From: Marinilabiliales bacterium
Lineage (GTDB): Bacteria; Bacteroidota; Bacteroidia; Bacteroidales; F082
Direction: 5' to 3'
Length of the DNA stretch: 16,232 nucleotides
Assembly (NCBI GenBank): GCA_002869465.1
Contig: PKSW01000322.1
Span: 1-16,232 of the forward strand
Part shown: piece after piece, positions 1 through 6,053 of the stretch
Position numbering within the stretch: position 1 is the stretch's first letter
Layout of the letters: every line of letters begins with the position of its first letter
Program-made: the position numbers and the translations under genes
Notes under the pieces: model-generated
Databases searched by the model: none
The model's input: only the letters and a program-made list of their open reading frames with translations
Told to the model about the DNA's origin: nothing

Positions 1-2
1 AA

Positions 3-44
3 CGTTTTAAAGGGATCAAATATAAACTGAATATTACAAACTAG
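3..44 (+). CDS. Possible C-terminal stub of an upstream gene (partial)
   Basis: One forward frame entering from the left edge is open for 13 codons and stops at a TAG at 42-44; the tail reads RFKGIKYKLNITN. A small hairpin follows at 61-82, as expected after a gene end. The other two forward frames stop within the first 30 bases. I do not recognise the tail, and an open stretch this short can occur by chance, so this is only a candidate. Confidence 0.2.
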   Translation, partial: RFKGIKYKLNITN

Positions 45-60
45 CATGTATCTTTTAGAA

Positions 61-82
61 AAGCACTAATTTTGGAGTGCTT
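61..82. terminator. Small hairpin, possible weak terminator
   Basis: A 7-bp perfect stem (aagcact / agtgctt) with an 8-nt loop. On the + strand only a broken T-run follows (tt-c-a-ttt). On the - strand the stem is followed by ttctaaaag. It could end transcription from a gene left of the window. The loop overlaps a TAATTTTG sequence at 67-74, which is also a candidate promoter element for the zinc-ribbon gene, so the role is ambiguous. Confidence 0.35.
67..74 (+). promoter_or_regulatory. Candidate -7 box (TAATTTTG) for the zinc-ribbon / hydrolase pair
   Basis: Matches the Bacteroidota TAnnTTTG -7 consensus about 55 nt upstream of the ATG at 130. No TTG or TTTG -33 element is seen at 17-23 nt upstream, and the match overlaps a hairpin, so support is weak. 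Confidence 0.25.
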
Positions 83-129
83 CATTTCAGCAGATCGAAA
101 ATAAACATGAAATACCTTTTTAATATAAT

Positions 130-387
130 ATGATTATCATTGCCGGAGCCGGACATACACAAAGCGAGAAATATTTGTTTGACGAAGACAAACACTGCTT
201 CCACTGCAACAACACCAGTCGATGGATATTGCAAAAAACAAGACATTTCATCACCTTGTTTTTTCTTCCGGTGGCTCCCTATAAAACAGAATACACCTTA
301 TATTGTCCTATTTGTGGTAATTCAGTAAAACTGGATAAGGAAAAGTATGATCAAATGAAAAGAGCCGGTTCGCAAGCTTTTAAGTAA
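130..387 (+). CDS. Zinc-ribbon family protein (85 aa)
   Basis: Small soluble protein with two CxxC knuckles, Cys23/Cys26 and Cys59/Cys62, able to bind one zinc ion. Between them lies a Trp-rich hydrophobic stretch (RHFITLFFLPVAPYKTEY, about residues 38-55). This layout, with the MIII start and an aromatic-Pro linker (about FFLPVxPxK) between the knuckles, is that of the bacterial zinc-ribbon family often annotated zinc_ribbon_15, which has no assigned biochemical role. The length is normal for the family. No Shine-Dalgarno is present; the ATG follows an AT-rich run, as is usual in Bacteroidota. The hydrolase gene starts 10 nt downstream, so the two are probably co-transcribed. Family assignment rests on motif layout; the function is unknown. 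Confidence 0.75.
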   Translation: MIIIAGAGHTQSEKYLFDEDKHCFHCNNTSRWILQKTRHFITLFFLPVAPYKTEYTLYCPICGNSVKLDKEKYDQMKRAGSQAFK

Positions 388-397
388 TATTTTTGAA

Positions 398-913
398 ATG
401 AAAAAAATCCTTTTAATCATCACCTTGGCATTATCTATATCCGCCATAGGACAATATAAAGAAACCATGAGGACAGCCTTGCTTATTATCGACATTCAGG
501 AATTTTACTTTGCAGAAGGAAAATCACAGTTGGTACATCCTGAAGAGGCCAGTGAGCAGGCATCAAGAGTCCTTAAGGCTTTCAGGGATAAGAATGAACT
601 AGTGGTCCATATCCGGCATGCTTCTTCCAAAGATTCAGCAATCCATTCAAATGTAAAACCTAATAATGATGAGAAGGTTATCACGAAAAACTATGTGAAT
701 AGTTACAGAGAAACCGACTTATTGGACTACTTACAACAAAACGAAATCACAGATGTAGTTATCTGCGGTATGATGACCCATGTTTGTGTGGAGGCAGCCG
801 CTAGGGCTTCAGCTGATTATGGTTTTAATGTAACGGTCATTAGCGACGCCTGCGCCACCAGAAATACAGCGTTTGGTGCAGACACTGTTCTGGCAAAGGA
901 TGTACACTACTAA
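398..913 (+). CDS. Isochorismatase-family cysteine hydrolase, cut short by an in-frame TAA
   Basis: The alpha/beta fold of the isochorismatase/nicotinamidase-like hydrolases is recognisable. The proposed catalytic triad is Asp32 (ALLIIDIQ), Lys97 (VITKNYVNSY) and Cys130 (GMMTHVCVE), followed by SDACATRN. Members hydrolyse amides or vinyl ethers; the substrate cannot be read from sequence. The frame stops after DVHY at codon 172. The same frame then continues for 23 codons with a family-like tail (TLATIQSFYGMTMTTNEYL) to a TAG at 983-985, so the intact protein would be about 195 residues. The missing part is the last helix and strand. The first 19-23 residues look like a signal peptide (Lys-rich start, hydrophobic core, SAIGQ), which is unusual because most relatives are cytosolic. 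Met24 (467) is an alternative start that would give the classic MxTALLIIDIQ N-terminus. The family call is secure; whether the truncated protein works is doubtful. Confidence 0.8.
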   Translation: MKKILLIITLALSISAIGQYKETMRTALLIIDIQEFYFAEGKSQLVHPEEASEQASRVLKAFRDKNELVVHIRHASSKDSAIHSNVKPNNDEKVITKNYVNSYRETDLLDYLQQNEITDVVICGMMTHVCVEAAARASADYGFNVTVISDACATRNTAFGADTVLAKDVHY

Positions 914-985
914 ACGCTTGCCACCATACAAAGTTTTTATGGTATGACTATGACGACAAATGAATATTTAAAAAGCGCTTATTAG
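911..985 (+). pseudogene. Severed C-terminal end of the isochorismatase-family gene
   Basis: After the TAA at 911-913 the frame stays open for 23 codons and encodes a sequence that fits the C-terminus of this family, including the TTxEYL element. It ends at TAG 983-985, overlapping the stop of the converging dipeptidase gene (982-984) by the shared bases ttag. A single base change in the TAA would restore one uninterrupted reading frame. Confidence 0.65.
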
Positions 986-2580
986 AATTTTTCGTCGTAC
1001 TTCGTCCACAGAAAATCGCCCAATATAATGGCTCGCTCCATCACCATAATTCCTTTACTACCTGAATACTCCGTCAGAAAAGCCCTGGCCTTTTCCGGGT
1101 CTTCCTCATATAATTCCAGAGCCTGCTGATCAATAGATGGCAATTCATCAATAAACGACTTTTGCATGGGAACCCAAACGGCATCCACATCTTTATGCAT
1201 ATCGCCCCAACGCTGCGCGGATAATGTTCCCAGCCGGTTAAAAATCCACCATGCCGATTCAAGCGTATATCCATTCACCCTGCCTGGTGTTTTGTAATAA
1301 TGTGGCAAATCAGTAACACCAGCATAAATAGGGACATAAATAGAAGAAGCTACATTATCCATCGCCAGCCATTCAACACCGCCGATTTCATCCGGCAGCC
1401 AATCTCTCAATTGAATGATAGTAGCGTACATGGTATACCAGCGTGCGATGGTACGTTCTCCCAGCCAGCCCCAGCCACCATTTATTTTATGCAATTTATT
1501 GGCATCATAGGGCATATGTGGATTGGCCAATGGAGAAATGATCGTTTTGCCTTCATCATCAGTAACCGTCAGTGTTTGACGCATATCAAAGGGCGTTCCC
1601 TGGTAATAATCTTTAAAAACACTGATTATTTTTTCCATGGTAACGAGGGTATCGGGTTTTACGGAGAAGGGATAATTCTCCGCGTTCGGATCCAGTTTTA
1701 AAGATGGGGCCAGCAAATCGAAAACACGCCATTCTCTTCTTCGCGCAGCAAGTGATGTTCTGCTATCGGGTGCATAGGTATAACAAAACCGGAAAGGCTC
1801 ATTTTCAGGATCCCACCAGCCGTTTTCTAGAGCGACATCATAAATATTATCAGAAGCCATGAAATAATCTTTGTTATCAAGATCAATTTCTTTGATGGTG
1901 CTGGCATTTGCGTTTACGCCTACATGCCCATCAGGTACACGCTGAGCTGCCCAAACAGCTCCCACTTTACCTTTTCCCGGTCCTACCACTTCAAAGTGCC
2001 ACACTTCTTTTTTATCAGCTATCGTCAGGCACTCACCATAATCATTCCATCCATATTTCTCTAGCAGTTCTCCTGCCATTTTAATGGCGCCCCTGGCTGT
2101 TGATTCCCTTTCGAGCATCAGTAAGCATAACCTCTGGCAATCAATAATTCCGGCATCGCTTTGCAATTCGTCGCGACCACCAAAGGTTGACTCACCCATA
2201 GCTAGTTGTTTTTGATTTAAACTTGGATAGGCGGTATTGATATATCCATATGTGTTTTTAACCTGGGGAATTTCTCCCACTTTTTCATGTCCATAAGCAG
2301 GCATGGCGAGTGAATCATTTTGAACCCGTTTGTACATGGGAACAATTGCACCTTTTTTGTTTTCTGCAGGTGGCACTATATCAATCCACGACCTGGTCCG
2401 GTGGCTATCATCTGTATGTGATGTGATGACCGATCCGTCTGCCGTGGCTGATTTTCCTACGGTAATCGTTGTGCAACCTTCCGGAACTCCGCCTTGCCAA
2501 TCACTTTTATCGGCATTTTGCGACATTAAAATAAAGGGGATAATTGTTAATCCAAAAACTAATTTCAATACGTTTTTCAT
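982..2580 (-). CDS. C69-family dipeptidase (peptidase U34 / PepD-like), secreted
   Basis: An Ntn-hydrolase of peptidase family C69, 532 aa. In this family the precursor is cleaved so that a cysteine becomes the N-terminal nucleophile. Here that residue is Cys36 in EGCTTITVGKSATADGS, followed by ITSHTDDS, a characteristic family segment. Residues 1-21 form a signal peptide (MKNVLKLVFG..ILMSQ), so the enzyme probably acts in the periplasm or outside on dipeptides. Further conserved-looking stretches are the STFGGRDEL segment near residue 130 and an aromatic C-terminal block with WWIFNRLG. Length is typical for bacterial members. It starts 8 nt after the acetyltransferase stop, so the two form a leftward operon. 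It converges on the hydrolase gene with no room for a terminator between them. Family assignment is strong; substrate specificity is not known. Confidence 0.88.
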   Translation of the reverse strand: MKNVLKLVFGLTIIPFILMSQNADKSDWQGGVPEGCTTITVGKSATADGSVITSHTDDSHRTRSWIDIVPPAENKKGAIVPMYKRVQNDSLAMPAYGHEKVGEIPQVKNTYGYINTAYPSLNQKQLAMGESTFGGRDELQSDAGIIDCQRLCLLMLERESTARGAIKMAGELLEKYGWNDYGECLTIADKKEVWHFEVVGPGKGKVGAVWAAQRVPDGHVGVNANASTIKEIDLDNKDYFMASDNIYDVALENGWWDPENEPFRFCYTYAPDSRTSLAARRREWRVFDLLAPSLKLDPNAENYPFSVKPDTLVTMEKIISVFKDYYQGTPFDMRQTLTVTDDEGKTIISPLANPHMPYDANKLHKINGGWGWLGERTIARWYTMYATIIQLRDWLPDEIGGVEWLAMDNVASSIYVPIYAGVTDLPHYYKTPGRVNGYTLESAWWIFNRLGTLSAQRWGDMHKDVDAVWVPMQKSFIDELPSIDQQALELYEEDPEKARAFLTEYSGSKGIMVMERAIILGDFLWTKYDEKF

Positions 2581-2588
2581 GTGTTAAA

Positions 2589-3038
2589 TTATTTATACCA
2601 TTCAAAGAGTTTATAATGTTCGCCATCCATCCCAATGGCTTTATAGGTGGCTATCGCTGATTCATTTTCAGAATCGACATATAGTTTAAGCCCGGCAATG
2701 GATGCATCCTCCTCCACCATTTCCTTAATGGTTTCATACATTTTCCGGAAAACACCTTTGCCGCGTTTTTCACGTAAAACATAGACGGATTGGATCCATA
2801 AAAACCACTGGTTTCGCCAGTCGCTCAATTCATTTGTTAATAATGTGGATGCAATCACTTGCTTATCTTCCGTTGCAACAAAATATTTTCCTTTCGATGG
2901 ATCGCGAAATACACCCAACACGCCTTCCCTGACCGTTTTTTCATCCAATCGCAAATCTTCTGTTTCTAATGCCATCTTCAATTGAAAATCAGCGATAACA
3001 TCTTGATCTTCCTCCGTTGCTAATCTTATTTGAACCAT
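2589..3038 (-). CDS. GNAT-family N-acetyltransferase
   Basis: Cytosolic acyltransferase of the GNAT fold that transfers an acetyl group from acetyl-CoA. With the start at 3038 it is 149 aa. Motif A, which binds the CoA pyrophosphate, is visible as SVYVLREKRGKGVF (RGKG about residues 92-95). Motif B follows as LYVDSENESAIATYKAIGM, with the typical NxxAxxxYxxxGM spacing. The open frame reaches a further ATG at 3071, but I prefer 3038. The extra 11 residues (MFCVRAKVLKK) are not GNAT-like, the family usually begins MxxIRxAxxxD, and a leftward TATTTTTG box at 3069-3076 would place the transcript start inside that extension. It is the first gene of the operon with the dipeptidase. The acceptor substrate is unknown. 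Confidence 0.85.
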   Translation of the reverse strand: MVQIRLATEEDQDVIADFQLKMALETEDLRLDEKTVREGVLGVFRDPSKGKYFVATEDKQVIASTLLTNELSDWRNQWFLWIQSVYVLREKRGKGVFRKMYETIKEMVEEDASIAGLKLYVDSENESAIATYKAIGMDGEHYKLFEWYK

Positions 3039-3047
3039 CTTTTTTAA

Positions 3048-3055
3048 TACTTTTG
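3048..3055 (+). promoter_or_regulatory. Candidate -7 box (TACTTTTG) for the PurF-type gene
   Basis: Matches TAnnTTTG 38 nt upstream of the ATG at 3094, giving a leader of about 30 nt. A TTTG at 3029-3032 could be the -33 element, but the 15-nt spacing is shorter than the usual 17-23 nt. Confidence 0.45.
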
Positions 3056-3068
3056 CCCGTACACAGAA

Positions 3069-3076
3069 CAAAAATA
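3069..3076 (-). promoter_or_regulatory. Candidate -7 box (TATTTTTG) for the acetyltransferase-dipeptidase operon
   Basis: On the - strand this reads TATTTTTG, a TAnnTTTG match 30 nt upstream of the acetyltransferase start at 3038. No TTG is seen at the expected -33 position. It lies 13 bp from the opposing rightward box at 3048-3055. Confidence 0.4.
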
Positions 3077-3093
3077 AACATTCTGGTATTCCG

Positions 3094-4995
3094 ATGAGCG
3101 ACAGACTTACACATGAGTGCGGAATTGCATTGATCAGGTTATTAAAACCTCTTGAATTTTATCTCGCCAAATACGGTACTTCTGTGTATGGATTGCAGAA
3201 ACTACACCTCTTACTTCAAAAACAACACAATCGTGGGCAGGATGGAGCTGGTATTGCCGAAGTAAAACTTGATTTGCCACCCGGAAAACGCTACATCAAC
3301 AGAGTGCGTTCCAACGAAAGCTCTCCGATCCAGTCTTTATTTAACGAGGTATATGATAATTTACAGAAGGCAACCAAAGACAACCCTAAGCGTCTTTCTG
3401 ATCCCAGTTGGCTGAAAAACAATGCTGATTTTACGGGCGAATTATTCCTGGGACATCTGCGATACGGCACCTTCGGAGGTCATAGTTTATCAAGCCTTCA
3501 CCCGATGGTACGTGAAAATAACTGGAAAACCAGAAGCCTGGTGCTGGCCGGAAATTTTAATATGACCAATAACAGCGAATTATTTCAAACCCTTGTTGAT
3601 ATCGGGCAATACCCAGTTGAAACTTCTGATACAGTTACAGTGCTTGAAAAAATAGGGCATTATCTTGATGAAGAAAATGAACGGCTGTACCGTTCTTTTA
3701 AAGATGAAGGGTTTACCAAAGTTGAAACAACTGGAAAAATCATCCAGGAATTAGATGTGTTAAAAATCCTTGAACAGGCTGCTAAAAGATGGGATGGTGG
3801 TTATGTAATTGGTGGGCTTTTTGGGCACGGGGATTCATTCATTATGCGTGATCCAAATGGTATCAGGCCGGCATTCTATTATATGGATGATGAAATTATT
3901 GTGGCAGCATCAGAGAGACCCGTTATTCAAACAGCTTTTAACGTTCCCGTGGCTAAGGTAAAAGAATTGGACCCCGGACACGCTTTGATCGTTAAGAAAG
4001 ACGGCTCCGTAAATTTGTCAAGGTTTGCCAAAAAGCAGACGGTAAAGTCTTGCTCCTTCGAACGCATTTACTTTTCGCGGGGTACAGACAAAGACATTTA
4101 CCAGGAACGAAAAAGGCTGGGCGCTTATTTAGCCCCGGCCATTCTTGAAGAGATCGGTTATGATTTCAATAAAACCGTTTTTTCTTTTATCCCTAACACA
4201 GCATCGGTTGCTTTCCAGGGATTACTGGATGAAATTTATGACTTTAATGCACGGCTGATACAGGGAGAAATTGTGAAGTCGAAAACAGGCATTTCTAAAG
4301 AAAAACTGCAGAAATTATTTGCATTCAAACCTAGGGTTGAAGCCATCGCCGTGAAGGATGCCAAACTCAGAACTTTTATCACCGCCGACACACAACGTGA
4401 CGACCTAGTAGCTCACGTATACGACGTAACATATGGTATTATCAATGAGAGTGAGGATACCATTGTCGTCATCGACGATTCAATTGTAAGAGGAACTACT
4501 TTAAAAAAGAGCATCATCACCATGCTCGACAGGCTGCATCCTAAAAAGATCGTTGTTGCTTCTTCAGCGCCGCAAATTAGGTACCCTGATTGTTATGGTA
4601 TTGATATGGCCCGGTTAAATGATTTCATTGCATTCAAAGCAGCCATAGCGTTGTTAAAAGAAACGCAGCAGGATCATATAATAAATGACGTGTATAAAAA
4701 GTCGAAAGCACAGGAGAATTTACCTAAAGAAGAGATTATTAATTACGTAAAAGAAATTTATAAACCTTTTACAGCGCAGCAGATTTCAGACAAAATAGGT
4801 GAACTGGTAAAAGCAGCTTCTGTACACGCAGAAATAAAGATCATTTATCAAAGTATTGAAAACCTGCACAAGGCCATTCCCAATCATACCGGTGACTGGT
4901 ATTTTACCGGTGACTATCCCACACCCGGCGGAAATAAAGTCGTCAACCAGTCGTTTATCAATTACATTGAGGGCAACAATGTTAGGGCTTATTAA
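3094..4995 (+). CDS. Amidophosphoribosyltransferase-type protein, long form (class II glutamine amidotransferase + PRTase)
   Basis: The PurF family catalyses the first step of purine synthesis, using glutamine and PRPP to make phosphoribosylamine. The N-terminal Ntn glutaminase domain (about 9-300) starts at Cys9 (THECGIALI); cleavage between Glu8 and Cys9 would expose the nucleophile, as known for Bacillus-type PurF. It also shows HNRGQDGAGI (45-54), GHLRYGTFGG (120-129), LAGNFNMTN (151-159) and MRDPNGIRP (251-259). The phosphoribosyltransferase domain carries the PRPP loop TIVVIDDSIVRGTT (456-469) and RYPDCYGIDM (496-505). At 633 aa it is about 130 residues longer than E. coli PurF, with an insert near 55-115 and a tail beyond about 515. 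I see no cysteine pair in the C-terminal part like the iron-sulfur ligands of Bacillus PurF. Bacteroidota often carry a long PurF paralogue beside a standard one, so I withhold the symbol. Its stop overlaps that of the converging HIT gene. Confidence 0.85.
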   Translation: MSDRLTHECGIALIRLLKPLEFYLAKYGTSVYGLQKLHLLLQKQHNRGQDGAGIAEVKLDLPPGKRYINRVRSNESSPIQSLFNEVYDNLQKATKDNPKRLSDPSWLKNNADFTGELFLGHLRYGTFGGHSLSSLHPMVRENNWKTRSLVLAGNFNMTNNSELFQTLVDIGQYPVETSDTVTVLEKIGHYLDEENERLYRSFKDEGFTKVETTGKIIQELDVLKILEQAAKRWDGGYVIGGLFGHGDSFIMRDPNGIRPAFYYMDDEIIVAASERPVIQTAFNVPVAKVKELDPGHALIVKKDGSVNLSRFAKKQTVKSCSFERIYFSRGTDKDIYQERKRLGAYLAPAILEEIGYDFNKTVFSFIPNTASVAFQGLLDEIYDFNARLIQGEIVKSKTGISKEKLQKLFAFKPRVEAIAVKDAKLRTFITADTQRDDLVAHVYDVTYGIINESEDTIVVIDDSIVRGTTLKKSIITMLDRLHPKKIVVASSAPQIRYPDCYGIDMARLNDFIAFKAAIALLKETQQDHIINDVYKKSKAQENLPKEEIINYVKEIYKPFTAQQISDKIGELVKAASVHAEIKIIYQSIENLHKAIPNHTGDWYFTGDYPTPGGNKVVNQSFINYIEGNNVRAY

Positions 4996-5396
4996 GAACT
5001 TTCTTTAAAAGCTTGATTGATTTTTGCAGCTATTTCCAGAAATTCTTCATTTTTGAGCGACAATTTCGGACTATCAAAGCTCATATCACTTGATTTGTTG
5101 ATCGGAATTAAATGAATGTGCGCATGTGGTACGTCCAGCCCAAATACAATCAACCCCATTCGTTTGCAGGGTATGACGGTTTCAATAGCTTTTCCAACTT
5201 TCTTAGCAAATAGAAACAACTCTTTATAAAGCGGGTCTTCCATATCAAAAATATAATCTACTTCTTTTTTTGGGATTACCAAGGTATGTCCTTTTGCCAG
5301 CGGATTGATATCGAGAAAAGCATAAAAATCTTTGTTCTCAGCAATTTTATAGGATGGTATTTCTCCTTCAACTATTCGTGTGAATATAGATGCCAT
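4992..5396 (-). CDS. HIT-family protein (histidine triad nucleotide-binding hydrolase)
   Basis: Cytosolic HIT-superfamily protein of 134 aa. Members hydrolyse nucleoside phosphoramidates or dinucleoside polyphosphates. The signature HAHIHLIP is at residues 91-98; the middle histidine (His93) is the nucleophile in studied relatives. The N-terminal half has the typical SIFTRIVEGEIPSYKIAE and FLDINPLAKGHTLVIPK segments. The stretch before the triad reads GLIVFGLDVPHAHIH and lacks the Asn-x-Gly...Gln pattern of Hint-type proteins, which suggests a divergent branch. It lies 69 nt downstream of greA on the same strand and has a promoter of its own. Its stop codon and that of the converging PurF-type gene share the tetramer ttaa. 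Family assignment is secure; the substrate is unknown. Confidence 0.9.
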   Translation of the reverse strand: MASIFTRIVEGEIPSYKIAENKDFYAFLDINPLAKGHTLVIPKKEVDYIFDMEDPLYKELFLFAKKVGKAIETVIPCKRMGLIVFGLDVPHAHIHLIPINKSSDMSFDSPKLSLKNEEFLEIAAKINQAFKESS

Positions 5397-5418
5397 AAAA
5401 ACAGGTTTTGTTGCTTTT

Positions 5419-5450
5419 CAAAAGTACAAAACATGCCTATTAAATGTCAA
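5419..5450 (-). promoter_or_regulatory. Promoter of the HIT-family gene
   Basis: Reading leftward: TTGAC at 5450-5446, 21 nt, then TACTTTTG at 5426-5419. The TTG-N21-TAnnTTTG layout fits the Bacteroidota primary-sigma consensus. The start codon is 22 nt further on. It lies in the greA-HIT gap, so the HIT gene can be transcribed separately from greA. Confidence 0.55.
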
Positions 5451-5465
5451 TATGAATGAATGAAA

Positions 5466-5939
5466 TTATCTGGTTACTTCTATAACCTCAAATGGGATGG
5501 TGCCTGCCGGGACAACAATATCAACTTTATCACCTACTTTTTTGCCAAGTAAGCCTTTGGCCATCGGTGAGCCCACAGAAATTTTACTATTTTTCAGGTC
5601 GGCTTCTTCTTCGGGCACTAGGGTGTATTTCATGGTAGCATTATTTCTCAGGTTTTTAATGGTAACCGTTGACAATAGCAATACTTTGGTGCTATCCATT
5701 TTTGATTCATCGATGATTCTGGCATTCCGCAGTTTTTCCTGGATTTTTGATATTTTCAGTTCCAGCAATCCCTGTGCTTCCTTTGCCGCATCATATTCAG
5801 CATTTTCAGATAAGTCACCCTTATCCCTTGCTTCTGCAATTTGCCTGGAAATATTTGGCCTTTCAACTTTAAGCAGTTGGTCAAGTTCGTCGCGCAATTT
5901 CCTTAATCCTTCTTCCGTAAAATACTTCGCCTCCGACAT
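5466..5939 (-). CDS. greA: Transcription elongation factor GreA
   Basis: GreA enters the secondary channel of RNA polymerase and stimulates cleavage of backtracked transcripts, rescuing stalled complexes. The 157-aa length is standard. The N-terminal coiled coil (about 1-75) carries the tip motif DKGDLSENAEYDAAKE, with acidic residues Asp42 and Glu45 matching the catalytic pair Asp41/Glu44 of E. coli GreA. The C-terminal FKBP-like domain (about 80-157) has VGSPMAKGLLGKKVGD and ends FEVIEVTR. The ATG at 5939 gives the usual MSEAKYFTEEGLRKLRDEL start. A strong promoter lies upstream, and an intrinsic terminator hairpin sits between that promoter and the start codon, so attenuation in the leader is possible. 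The identification is secure. Confidence 0.96.
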   Translation of the reverse strand: MSEAKYFTEEGLRKLRDELDQLLKVERPNISRQIAEARDKGDLSENAEYDAAKEAQGLLELKISKIQEKLRNARIIDESKMDSTKVLLLSTVTIKNLRNNATMKYTLVPEEEADLKNSKISVGSPMAKGLLGKKVGDKVDIVVPAGTIPFEVIEVTR

Positions 5940-5974
5940 GATTTTATTGTTAACTAAGTTAATTAAGAGAAAAA

Positions 5975-5998
5975 GACCCTTAAAGTAAATTAAGGGTC
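5975..5998 (-). terminator. Intrinsic terminator after the PorV/PorQ-like gene, inside the greA leader
   Basis: A perfect 9-bp stem (gacccttaa / ttaagggtc) with a 6-nt loop. On the - strand a T-run (tttttctctt) follows directly, as in a rho-independent terminator. On the + strand the stem is followed by cc and five T, so it may work in both directions. It sits 55 nt past the stop of the PorV/PorQ-like gene, and also downstream of the greA promoter. Confidence 0.8.
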
Positions 5999-6016
5999 CC
6001 TTTTTAATTATGCCTG

Positions 6017-6046
6017 CAAAGATATAAAGAAAACCTTTACAGTCAA
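6017..6046 (-). promoter_or_regulatory. Promoter of greA
   Basis: Reading leftward: TTG at 6046-6044, 19 nt, then TATCTTTG at 6024-6017. This is a full match to the TTG-N19-TAnnTTTG Bacteroidota promoter, and its -7 box is identical to that of the tRNA-Asn promoter in this window. The predicted start is near 6010, giving a leader of about 70 nt that includes the hairpin at 5975-5998. Confidence 0.65.
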
Positions 6047-6053
6047 TTCTTTA

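Noticed and set aside
1300..1701. Forward open frame of 133 codons opposite the dipeptidase gene
   Set aside because: It lies wholly on the antisense strand of the well-supported C69 peptidase, and its translation has no recognisable domain or start context.
5497..5988. Forward open frame of 163 codons opposite greA
   Set aside because: It is antisense to greA, Ser/Phe/Leu-rich as expected from the reverse complement of a charged coiled-coil gene, and has no motif.
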